In this document: positions 1 to 5,909 of the stretch, piece after piece | How the letters are laid out: every line of letters begins with the position of its first letter | How positions within the stretch are numbered: position 1 is the stretch's first letter | NCBI GenBank assembly: GCA_900551155.1 | Contig: URVA01000089.1 | Coordinates: forward strand, 1-5,909 | DNA length: 5,909 bases | Reading direction: 5' to 3' | From: an uncultured Eggerthella sp. | GTDB taxonomy: Bacteria; Actinomycetota; Coriobacteriia; Coriobacteriales; Eggerthellaceae | Position numbers and translations under genes: made by a program | The notes under the pieces: model-generated | The model's input: only the letters and a program-made list of their open reading frames with translations | Databases searched by the model: none | Told to the model about the DNA's origin: nothing

Positions 1-303
1 GATGATCAGGATGAAATCTTGAAGGTTCGTGAAAACCAGTACGTGGTAGACGGATCGCTTCCCGTTGATCAGTTCGTTGAGTTCTTGGGCTTTGAGCCAG
101 TTCCTGTATATGACTATGAAACTGCAGGTGGCTTGATGCTTGACTTGCTCGACAAGATTCCTGAAGAGGGCGACACGTTTGAGCTTACTCACGACGACAA
201 GAAGTTCACGCTGGTAATTAATATCATGGACGGTTATCGCATCGATAAGATCAGTGTTCTTATTGAAGAGATTGAGCCTTCCGCAGACGAAGACGACGAA
301 TAA
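1..303 (+). CDS. CorC/HlyC-type transporter-associated domain protein, C-terminal end (5' truncated by the window)
   Basis: The reading frame is open from base 1 and ends at TAA 301-303, so the window holds the last 100 residues; the start lies to the left. The TTG at 19 is only an internal codon of this frame. The sequence reads as the CorC_HlyC domain that closes DUF21-CBS-CorC_HlyC membrane proteins. Visible features are the VVDGSLPVDQF strand-helix start, a hydrophobic FLGFE turn, YDYETAGGLMLDLL followed by the KIPEEGDTFEL hairpin typical of the family, and a closing strand ending in YRIDKISVLIEE. A short acidic tail (EPSADEDDE) follows. Family members are membrane proteins linked to Mg2+/Co2+ or other cation efflux and are often annotated as 'hemolysin'. 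The CBS pair and membrane domain would lie upstream, outside the window. It converges on cydC and shows no link to the cyd genes. The domain call is firm; the transported substrate cannot be told. Confidence 0.88.
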   Translation, partial: DDQDEILKVRENQYVVDGSLPVDQFVEFLGFEPVPVYDYETAGGLMLDLLDKIPEEGDTFELTHDDKKFTLVINIMDGYRIDKISVLIEEIEPSADEDDE

Positions 304-330
304 CGTAGCGAGCAGACTGATCGCCTGTCG

Positions 331-395
331 CTATTTGCTATGCGAATGTTAGCAGCCATGCGATAAATAGGCGGACTGTTTATCGCGCCAAATAG
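331..395. terminator. Nested hairpin between convergent genes, possible weak terminator
   Basis: The 110-nt gap between the convergent stops contains a perfect 8-bp inverted repeat, GCGATAAA (360-367) with TTTATCGC (379-386). On the plus-strand transcript it extends to 11 bp through one U·G and two Watson-Crick pairs (368-370 with 376-378), leaving a 5-nt loop at 371-375. An outer 7-bp stem, CTATTTG (331-337) with CAAATAG (389-395), encloses it. No U-run follows on either strand, so this is not a classic intrinsic terminator. It could end or stabilise the plus-strand mRNA, since the extra inner pairing works best on that strand. A termination role is inferred from position only. Confidence 0.4.
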
Positions 396-413
396 ACAAC
401 AACAAAAGACAGC

Positions 414-2366
414 CTAGTTTTCTAAAGCGAGCAGCGAACGGAAGTAGCTGCTCGTTTCTTTTAGTTCTTCGGGATTTCCGTCAAGACGAAGAGTGCCTTC
501 TTCAAGGAATAATACGCGATCCATATAAGACACACCTTGCAAGTGATGGGTGATCATGATGATGGTTTTGCCTTGTAGGGTGGAAAAGATAGCTTCTAGA
601 ACCTGCTGTTCGGTTACGGGATCAAGTCCTACCATGGGTTCATCTAGGATAATGATGGGGGCATCCTGTAGTAATACGCGCGCGAGCGCAATTCGATGAC
701 GTTCTCCGCCCGAAAAGCCAATGCCTGCTTCATCTACGAGAGTATCGAGTCCTTTCGGAATTCGCTCAAAAAGAGACCTGAGGCCAACTTGATGAAGCGT
801 TTCTATAAGGAGCTCGTCGCTGGCTTCGGTATTTCCGATAAGAAGGTTTTCGCGCAACGTTGCGTTAAAAAGATAAGTTCTCTGCTGGATGACACCAAAG
901 TATTGAGCGGCTTCATCGCCAAGCGTGCAGGTGGGGCGAAGCTCGGGAGCGTTAGGGGCGATATTTTCAGGCGCGCTATTTGCTCGGCTTTCTTTTGTGA
1001 GGGCTTGTCTATCGGCTATAAGAACCCGCCCAGCAGTTGGGGTAAGGTCGCCCCTCGTTAATGAGGCGAGGGTAGATTTTCCAGCGCCACTTCGTCCCAG
1101 AACGGCAACCTTTTCGCCTGCTTTTATTTGGAGAGAAAGATTATCGATAAGCAAGCGTTTGGACTCAGGGTAGGCAAAAGATACCTTATCGAAAATAAGG
1201 TCATAGACGTGCGGTTCTGCCTGTTCTTTGCATTCTGCGACTTCATTTGGTTGAGACTCTTGCTTGCGTTCTGAGGGTTCTTTTGATTCTGCGTCTCCCT
1301 GGCGCTTAACGTGCTCTTTGCCTTGCGTGTATTCCTCTATTATTGGTTGCTTTGCCTTGTTTGTTTGTGGAAGCTTATTAAGGCGCTCAATCGAGTCTTG
1401 ATGAGACCGCGCTTCGGTAGCTGCAGCAGAAAGGGGCGCGAAGGCATCAATCAAAGGGAAGTAGCCTAAGACAAAAGCAAGGATCCAATTGGAGTTTCCA
1501 CCGATTTCTCCACCAAACTGTGTTGCCGCCCAGAAAAGGACAACGACGGCTCCTATTCCAAAGAATATCTGCAGTACGAGGTCGCGCTTCTTGTCGAACG
1601 AATGACCTGCGCGTTCAAGTTCACGAAGCGTTTGTTGTGTGTGTTTGTGGTGGGTGAGGTAGTCGTCATAGCGTCCTGATAATATCCAGTCGGTTATCCC
1701 TAAAACATCATCGGTCACTTCGGTATACAGTGCCGATTTAAGCGATTTATGCTTTGCCAGACGAGCTCCGTTTACTGAAACCGAGACAAGAGGAATTATC
1801 ACGAGCTCTATAAGCACCAAACCCAATACAAGAAGACTCATCCACCAGGTAAAGCAACCGAATCCAACAACAAGGAGCAGCCCCAAAATCCAAGCGATAA
1901 CGCTAGGGAATATGGTGCGTAAGTACAGGTTTTGAATGTGGCCAATGTCTTCTGCGAGAAGGCCAAGTGCATCACCTAATCGGTGTAGGGAGTGGAAGAA
2001 AATGCCATCAGATTCATAAGCGTTATAGAGCTTTACGCGCAAACTTGAAGTCATGCGCAAAACCCAATCATGGCTGGTAAGACGCTCGGCGTATTGCAGC
2101 AGCGGCTTGCCAATGCCGAAAATGCGCACGCAAAGCAACGGCGTACCAAGGAGCAAAATGGAGTAGGGCATTTCTGCTGACTGTCCAATGAGTAAACCTG
2201 CCGTGAACATCAAGGCTGCAGCAAAGCCAATAGTAAGCACGCCTAAAAAGATTGCAAGGCACAGGGTTTTCTTATAGCGCCCAAGATAAGGCTTCACCCA
2301 CGAGTCGTCTTTCCACGAGAAGGTGCTCGTTTTGGCAGTTGCCTTTTCGCGGTGTTTATTACTCAT
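414..2366 (-). CDS. cydC: CydC, ABC exporter subunit for cytochrome bd assembly
   Basis: This is a half-size ABC exporter of 650 residues and one half of the CydDC heterodimer. CydDC is required for haem insertion and assembly of cytochrome bd and is reported in the E. coli literature to move thiols such as glutathione and cysteine and to bind haem. A membrane domain spans about 33-315, with hydrophobic segments near 36-61, 68-82, 152-198, 264-284 and 293-312. The nucleotide-binding domain has Walker A GRSGAGKST (424-432), Q-loop VIQQ (492-495), signature FSGGE (551-555), Walker B IIILDEP (571-577), a GLDPVTE D-loop and H-loop H607. The FSGGERHR, GLDPVTE and ITHHLQGV stretches favour CydC over CydD. 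It is longer than E. coli CydC (about 573 residues) because of a charged linker at 338-386 and an insertion near 454-487. I chose ATG at 2366 over the in-frame GTG at 2375: AAAGGAGGTG sits 8 nt before the ATG, and the GTG is part of that Shine-Dalgarno itself. It overlaps the cydD stop by 8 nt, which suggests coupled translation. Confidence 0.93.
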   Translation of the reverse strand: MSNKHREKATAKTSTFSWKDDSWVKPYLGRYKKTLCLAIFLGVLTIGFAAALMFTAGLLIGQSAEMPYSILLLGTPLLCVRIFGIGKPLLQYAERLTSHDWVLRMTSSLRVKLYNAYESDGIFFHSLHRLGDALGLLAEDIGHIQNLYLRTIFPSVIAWILGLLLVVGFGCFTWWMSLLVLGLVLIELVIIPLVSVSVNGARLAKHKSLKSALYTEVTDDVLGITDWILSGRYDDYLTHHKHTQQTLRELERAGHSFDKKRDLVLQIFFGIGAVVVLFWAATQFGGEIGGNSNWILAFVLGYFPLIDAFAPLSAAATEARSHQDSIERLNKLPQTNKAKQPIIEEYTQGKEHVKRQGDAESKEPSERKQESQPNEVAECKEQAEPHVYDLIFDKVSFAYPESKRLLIDNLSLQIKAGEKVAVLGRSGAGKSTLASLTRGDLTPTAGRVLIADRQALTKESRANSAPENIAPNAPELRPTCTLGDEAAQYFGVIQQRTYLFNATLRENLLIGNTEASDELLIETLHQVGLRSLFERIPKGLDTLVDEAGIGFSGGERHRIALARVLLQDAPIIILDEPMVGLDPVTEQQVLEAIFSTLQGKTIIMITHHLQGVSYMDRVLFLEEGTLRLDGNPEELKETSSYFRSLLALEN

Positions 2367-4194
2367 GAGGTTCACCTCCTTTAAGGATGCTTTCGTTTAG
2401 GGCAGAAGGTTTATCCTGCACCACAACTTTTCCCTTGTTCAATACCACCACTGAATCCATGGCGGAAAGCCAATGCATACGATGGGTGGCGAAAAATACG
2501 AGCTTGTTTTGCATCAAGGAAAGCATGTGCTCTTTAAGCTCCAGCTCTGTTTCGATATCTAAATGCGCGGTAGGTTCGTCAAATATCAATACGTTGCATT
2601 CATCGTTCAAGAAAGCTCGGGCAAACGCGATGCGTTGCGCCTGTCCACCACTGAGGGTGTGACCGCCTTCGCCAATGATGGTATCGATTCCTTCAGGTAA
2701 TTCTTCAATGAGGGAATCGAGTCCCATGAGTGAACAAACTTGCTCAAGATCGGCATCAGACGCTTCGGGATGGTAAAACGCTACATTGTCGCGCAGCGAA
2801 GCGTGAAAGATGTGAGGATCCTGAGGGATATAGGCAACATGATGATGCCACCAGGAGGCATTGAGTGTCGATAATCGCTGCTCATTGAGAAGGATTTCTC
2901 CCGAGGTGGGATCAGTTAATCCTGCAAGAATGTGGGCAAGAGTACTTTTGCCGCTGCCAGAAGCACCGACGATTCCTATGCGCTGCCCGCCAGAAAAGGC
3001 GGCAGAAATGTTTTCAAGAGCGAAAGTATTTGTGTTCGAGGATGACGGTGATGGGCCGTAAGCAAATGAAACGTTGCGAAGCTCAAGGGAAAAATCGCGG
3101 GAGGATGGCGGGGTGGTGGTGTTGATAGGGGCTGTTTTGCCGCCAGATGAGTGGATGGTTGTTGTACTGCTGGCAGCAGATTCCTTGTCAGCAGCGGTTG
3201 TGTTGATGGTGACAGGCGCATCGTCGTCAGTCGATTCACTGTTAATCTCACCGTTCGCGCCGAGAGTCTCCAAAATGCTACGTAACGAATTTTTTCCATC
3301 GAGCGACGCATGATAGTCGGAAGCGAATTCGCGAATAGGCCTAAAGTAGTCGGGCATTACCACAAGGACAAACAAGGCTGGATACAAACCAAGCGACCCA
3401 TCGACAAGGCGAAATCCCAGCAGTACCGCAATAGCAGCAATGGAAACAGTAGAAAAAGCGTCCAACACCGCACCTGAAAGCGTAGCAACACGCAGCGTTT
3501 TCATGGTGGCTTTTCGGAAACGTTCGCTGGATTCGAAAATGCGCTGTGCGTGAGCTTTGCTTCTTCCGAAAAACTTGAGCGTGTCTATGCCGCGGATAGA
3601 GTCGAGAAAATGATTGGCAAGACGTTGATATTCCTTGTGCTGCTTGCCCGCTTCAAGGCTTGCGGTGTGCCCAATCAGTACCATTTGCAAGATGATTGCG
3701 GGAAACACCAGAAGGCCGATAAGGGCAGACACCCAATCAAACACAAACAACAACACCAGCAACATAACGGGGATTATCACGAGCTTAGTCATGCGGGGGA
3801 GAATCATATGAAGATATGATTCAACTTGATCGACACCTTCGATTAAAAGGGTGGCAAACCCACCAGTGCCTTTTTGCTGAATGAGTGTTTGCCCCTGTTT
3901 GAAGAGTTTTTCGAACAAGGCCTCCCTGAACTCATCAGCTCGGTTTGCCGCAAAAGATTCAAGCCATTTGCTTTGAGTGTTGTCTAAGATTTGGCGAGCA
4001 ATAAGACATGCCAAGAACCCCGCAATAAAAGGAATCTGATCAAGGAGGGCTTGGCTATACCACAGATTAACAAGCGCAGTAGTAAGGCAAAGAGCTTGAA
4101 TAGCTATAAGTGTGCCTGCGACAAAGGAGAACAGCACGCAGTTGCGCAATGCTGTGCGAACTCCTTTGATAGTGAATAGCAGGCGGTCAATCAT
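2359..4194 (-). CDS. cydD: CydD, ABC exporter subunit for cytochrome bd assembly
   Basis: This 611-residue half-transporter pairs with CydC in the cytoplasmic membrane. The membrane domain covers about 15-285, with hydrophobic segments near 18-42, 52-70, 134-176, 240-262 and 268-282. Family-typical stretches are GIDTLKFFGRSK (202-213) and YFRPIREFASDYHASLDG (283-300). The nucleotide-binding domain carries Walker A GASGSGKST (410-418), Q-loop IPQD (Q458), canonical signature LSGGQ (514-518), Walker B VLIFDEP (535-541), D-loop HLD (544-546) and H-loop H571, so this half looks fully ATPase-competent. A Ser/Thr-rich linker (about 315-366) separates the two domains. The ATG at 4194 is preceded by AAAGGA about 6 nt upstream, and the protein starts directly before the first membrane helix. 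cydC follows with an 8-nt overlap. Upstream, a terminator and a long palindrome separate it from cydB. The CydD rather than CydC assignment rests on gene order and these motifs. Confidence 0.93.
   Translation of the reverse strand: MIDRLLFTIKGVRTALRNCVLFSFVAGTLIAIQALCLTTALVNLWYSQALLDQIPFIAGFLACLIARQILDNTQSKWLESFAANRADEFREALFEKLFKQGQTLIQQKGTGGFATLLIEGVDQVESYLHMILPRMTKLVIIPVMLLVLLFVFDWVSALIGLLVFPAIILQMVLIGHTASLEAGKQHKEYQRLANHFLDSIRGIDTLKFFGRSKAHAQRIFESSERFRKATMKTLRVATLSGAVLDAFSTVSIAAIAVLLGFRLVDGSLGLYPALFVLVVMPDYFRPIREFASDYHASLDGKNSLRSILETLGANGEINSESTDDDAPVTINTTAADKESAASSTTTIHSSGGKTAPINTTTPPSSRDFSLELRNVSFAYGPSPSSSNTNTFALENISAAFSGGQRIGIVGASGSGKSTLAHILAGLTDPTSGEILLNEQRLSTLNASWWHHHVAYIPQDPHIFHASLRDNVAFYHPEASDADLEQVCSLMGLDSLIEELPEGIDTIIGEGGHTLSGGQAQRIAFARAFLNDECNVLIFDEPTAHLDIETELELKEHMLSLMQNKLVFFATHRMHWLSAMDSVVVLNKGKVVVQDKPSALNESILKGGEPHE
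2372..2382 (-). promoter_or_regulatory. Strong ribosome binding site for cydC, inside the cydD 3' end
   Basis: Read on the minus strand, AAAGGAGGTGA is a near-perfect match to the 16S rRNA anti-Shine-Dalgarno sequence and ends a few bases before ATG 2366. It is encoded within the last codons of cydD (Lys-Gly-Gly-Glu), so ribosomes finishing cydD at TAA 2359-2361 are placed to restart on cydC. It decides the cydC start. Confidence 0.85.
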
Positions 4195-4248
4195 GATTAA
4201 TCCTTTGGAGGCTTGTTGGTTGTCTGATGTAGCTTTGATTATCTAGTC

Positions 4249-4445
4249 AGAGAACTTTCAACACTGCGTTTTCGGACATTCCTGAGCAAAGCTTTGAACA
4301 AAGCCTTTAGGGCATAGCCCCTGATTAGCGCGAAGTGTTTTGGGGACAGAAAAAGCTTTCGGCGCGTCATTTTCGCTATGCCATTTGCTTTGTTTAAAGC
4401 TTGATAAGCGAAGGCTGTTCGAAAATGCAGCGTTGAGGGTTCTCT
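4249..4445. repeat. Long imperfect inverted repeat (about 197 bp palindrome), MITE-like
   Basis: The two halves are reverse complements of each other, block by block and in the same order. 4249-4278 matches 4416-4445 at 25 of 30 positions. 4289-4304 matches 4387-4402 at 15 of 16. 4311-4318 matches 4375-4382 at 8 of 8. CGCG at 4329-4332 matches 4363-4366. The centre lies near 4346. The arms also hold their own small palindromes, such as CAAAGCTTTG (4287-4296) and GGGC-ATA-GCCC (4310-4320). There is no room for a transposase, so a non-autonomous miniature inverted-repeat element or a long structured RNA/DNA hairpin fits best. Weaker similarity may continue outward to about 4231 and 4462. No convincing target-site duplication was found, so the mobile origin is inference; the inverted repeat itself is directly visible. 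Confidence 0.8.
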
Positions 4446-4501
4446 ATGCTATTTTCAAAAGTAAAGACACCTATCATGTAGTTTGCGTGATGAGTTAATA
4501 C

Positions 4502-4542
4502 TAAACAATAAGGCCGCTGCGAAGAATAACTTCACAGCGGCC
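4502..4542 (-). terminator. Rho-independent terminator downstream of cydB
   Basis: On the minus strand, 15 nt after the cydB stop, GGCCGCTG and CAGCGGCC form an 8-bp GC-rich stem. It continues through a U·G wobble into a GAAG/CTTC stem with a 5-nt loop, giving 13 stacked pairs. The stem is followed by UUAUUGUUUA. On the plus strand the wobble becomes a C·A mismatch and no U-tract follows, so the signal is directional and belongs to cydAB. It should reduce transcription into cydDC. Confidence 0.88.
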
Positions 4543-4557
4543 CTGATCTATTCAAGA

Positions 4558-5580
4558 TTAGTATTCTTGAAGATCTTCATCGGTCAGGCGACCGCGGAAG
4601 GTGCGATAGATAATTACGTGATAAATCAGCACTAGAGGCAAGCCGATGCAGGTGATGCCTGTCATCCAGCCAAGTGCCAGATCAGAAGATGCTGCCGTTG
4701 CAATCGTGATATTTTCGCCAACGGTTGCAACTACCAAGTTCGGGAACATAGAAGCGGCAAACAGTACGACCAAGAATAAAGCCGAAGCGCTGCTTACAAG
4801 GAATGGTACGAGATCGTTGCCATCTTCTTTAGAGGTAACCACAACGCCAATTAAAGCAGCAGCTACCAGAACAAATACTGCCCAACGAACTACCTCAAGT
4901 GCGGGATCCATCGTAGGCTGGATTCCAATAAGAGCATAAGCGGTTACAGCTACAAATAACACAAGGCTTACCAAAGCGAGCGGACGACGGAGTCCTGCAA
5001 CGCGTGCCTGGAAATCAGAAGGCTTTGGAGCTTTCATGGCAAGCCACGTTGCGCCTTGGGTAAGGAAAATGGATAAGCCCAAAAGTCCACACAGCAGCGT
5101 AAAGGGTGTAACCAGTCCAAGAAGAGGAACGCCGATATAATCGCCGTTCGCATCCATAGGAATGCCTGCGTAAACGTTGCCAATAGCTACGCCAAACAAC
5201 AAGGCAGGAAGGAGGGACCCAACGAAGAAGAATGCGTCCCAGACACCCTTCCATTTAGGGTCGTGCGCGCGATACTCAAGAGAAACGGCGCGGATAATCA
5301 GGCCAAAGAGTACCAGCATTACTGCCAAATAAAAGCCCGAAAACGTTGTTGCGTATGCGGGGGCAAAGGCGGCGAACAGCGCACCACCAGCGGTAAGCAG
5401 CCATACCTCGTTGCCGTCCCAAACAGGACCAACGCTTCGACGTACGATTGCTTTTTCTTTTTCGTCCTTAGCAACAAAAGGTGAAAGAACGCCTGCGCCA
5501 AGATCGAATCCGTCCAAGATGAAGTAGCCCGCAATAAGGACGGCAATAAGGATAAACCAAAGAATTCCTAATACAGTCAT
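4558..5580 (-). CDS. cydB: Cytochrome bd quinol oxidase subunit II (CydB)
   Basis: CydB is the second core subunit of the cytochrome bd oxidase. It packs against CydA in the membrane and supports haem binding and proton access. The 340-residue protein is of usual length for the shorter CydB forms found in Gram-positive bacteria (E. coli CydB is about 379). Family hallmarks are DGFDLGAG (23-30) after the first helix and GPVWDGNEVWLLTAGGALFAAFAPAYA (51-77); the aspartates at 26 and 55 correspond in position to conserved acidic residues of the family. About nine hydrophobic segments are visible, near 4-22, 58-74, 80-100, 114-136, 156-178, 201-220, 228-249, 258-280 and 304-326. The ATG at 5580 lies 2 nt after the cydA stop, with AAGGATGGTGA overlapping the cydA end as ribosome binding site, so the two are probably translated together. 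A strong terminator follows the stop. Confidence 0.96.
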   Translation of the reverse strand: MTVLGILWFILIAVLIAGYFILDGFDLGAGVLSPFVAKDEKEKAIVRRSVGPVWDGNEVWLLTAGGALFAAFAPAYATTFSGFYLAVMLVLFGLIIRAVSLEYRAHDPKWKGVWDAFFFVGSLLPALLFGVAIGNVYAGIPMDANGDYIGVPLLGLVTPFTLLCGLLGLSIFLTQGATWLAMKAPKPSDFQARVAGLRRPLALVSLVLFVAVTAYALIGIQPTMDPALEVVRWAVFVLVAAALIGVVVTSKEDGNDLVPFLVSSASALFLVVLFAASMFPNLVVATVGENITIATAASSDLALGWMTGITCIGLPLVLIYHVIIYRTFRGRLTDEDLQEY

Positions 5581-5582
5581 GC

Positions 5583-5909
5583 CTATTCACCATCCTTCTG
5601 TACTTCTTCGCAGCGAGGACCATTCTTGATGATATGGATCACGATGCGTGCCCAGCCAATAATCAAGAACAGATAAATCAAGCAGAATAAGGTAATAGTA
5701 ATAGCGAGTTCAGGAGAAGAAACTGCCAAGGAATTTGCTTGATCGGTTAGTAAGCTGATGCCGCTTGGGCTGCTTTCTGCTGGGTAGACTACCCAAGGCT
5801 GGCGACCAATTTCTGCTGTGACCCAGCCACCCTGAATTGCCAGGAAGGGGAACAGGGGCGAAATAATAGCCAGATTCTGCAGCCAACGCATGTTCTTAAT
5901 GCGGCCTTT
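5583..5909 (-). CDS. cydA: Cytochrome bd quinol oxidase subunit I (CydA), C-terminal part (5' end outside the window)
   Basis: The frame is open to the right edge and ends at TAG (complement of 5583-5585). It gives 108 residues of what should be a protein of roughly 450-520. CydA carries the haems and the quinol oxidation site of the bd oxidase. The diagnostic motif is GGWVTAEIGRQPWVVY (residues 27-42 of the visible part), the conserved GRQPW region near the CydA C-terminus. It lies at the end of one membrane helix and is followed by the last helix (about 68-94) and a short charged tail. The ATG at 5891 is internal, since six more codons precede it in frame. After GRQPWVVY the common GLLRT-like continuation is replaced by a longer PAESSPSGISLLTDQANS stretch. 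The next gene, cydB, begins 2 nt later. The promoter and any oxygen or redox operator lie beyond the right edge. Confidence 0.95.
   Translation of the reverse strand, partial: KGRIKNMRWLQNLAIISPLFPFLAIQGGWVTAEIGRQPWVVYPAESSPSGISLLTDQANSLAVSSPELAITITLFCLIYLFLIIGWARIVIHIIKNGPRCEEVQKDGE

Larger units (their letters stand above)
4195..4557 (-). other. 363-nt gap between cydB and cydD
   Basis: In cyd transcription order this gap holds the cydB terminator (4542 to 4502), about 55 nt of AT-rich sequence, the long inverted repeat (4445 to 4249), and a short leader with the cydD ribosome binding site (AAAGGA, complement of 4201-4206). I searched the minus strand for a cydDC promoter. The best -10-like hexamer is GATAAT (complement of 4238-4243), but it has no acceptable -35 at normal spacing: TTGAAA lies only 12 nt upstream. 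No gene or tRNA was seen. If the terminator is efficient, a promoter for cydDC should lie here or readthrough must be substantial. Confidence 0.7.

Noticed and set aside
696..1061. Open frame of 121 codons on the plus strand inside cydC
   Set aside because: It lies antisense to the conserved CydC ATPase domain, resembles no known protein and has no recognisable ribosome binding site. It is a shadow of cydC.
2367..2375. Upstream GTG start for cydC (adds Met-Asn-Leu)
   Set aside because: This GTG is part of the AGGAGGTG ribosome binding site that serves the ATG at 2366, and it has no separate binding site.
4231..4262. Promoter for cydDC with -35 TTGAAA and -10 GATAAT on the minus strand
   Set aside because: The spacing is 12 nt instead of about 17, so it is not listed as a promoter.
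4394..4477. 27-residue open frame on the minus strand running from the gap into the right arm of the palindrome, a possible leader peptide
   Set aside because: No Shine-Dalgarno precedes its ATG, its content is unremarkable, and it ends inside the repeat arm. Chance is more likely.
4227..4481. ATGTAG direct repeat at 4227-4232 and 4476-4481 flanking the palindrome, a possible target-site duplication
   Set aside because: The ends just inside these copies are not inverted repeats of each other, and a 6-bp match in AT-rich sequence is easily chance. It needs an empty-site comparison.
5263..5484. Open frames opposite and within cydB
   Set aside because: They overlap strongly conserved CydB coding sequence in other frames and show no independent evidence of coding.

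Overview
This window carries the end of a cytochrome bd operon. From its right edge leftward on the minus strand lie cydA (3' part only), cydB, cydD and cydC. They encode the two core subunits of a cytochrome bd quinol:O2 oxidoreductase and the heterodimeric ABC exporter CydDC needed for its assembly. At the left edge, on the plus strand and convergent with cydC, is the C-terminal end of a CBS-domain/CorC-HlyC family membrane protein.

The cydA-cydB-cydD-cydC order, strong AGGAGG-type ribosome binding sites, moderate GC content (judged by eye) and the CorC_HlyC neighbour suggest a Gram-positive-type bacterium. Class Coriobacteriia or another moderate-GC actinobacterium or firmicute is possible. 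This is a weak inference and no species can be named from the sequence.

Layout: 1-303 (+), 3' end of a CorC/HlyC-domain gene. 304-413, convergent gap with a nested hairpin. 414-2366 (-), cydC. 2359-4194 (-), cydD, which overlaps cydC by 8 nt. 4195-4557, a 363-nt gap holding a long imperfect palindrome (about 4249-4445) and a clear rho-independent terminator for cydB (about 4502-4542). 4558-5580 (-), cydB. 5583-5909 (-), the 3' part of cydA, whose stop is 2 nt from the cydB start.

The genes act together. CydA and CydB form the membrane oxidase that uses quinol to reduce oxygen at low concentration. CydD and CydC form the transporter without which the oxidase haems are not properly assembled. 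The terminator and palindrome between cydB and cydD divide the cluster into two pairs, cydAB and cydDC, so the second pair probably depends on readthrough or on its own promoter; I could not find a convincing one.

The gene content is ordinary. The most notable non-coding object is the roughly 197-bp inverted repeat between cydB and cydD. The most notable coding oddities are the extra hydrophilic linkers in both halves of the CydDC transporter. I see no evidence of a new multi-gene system.
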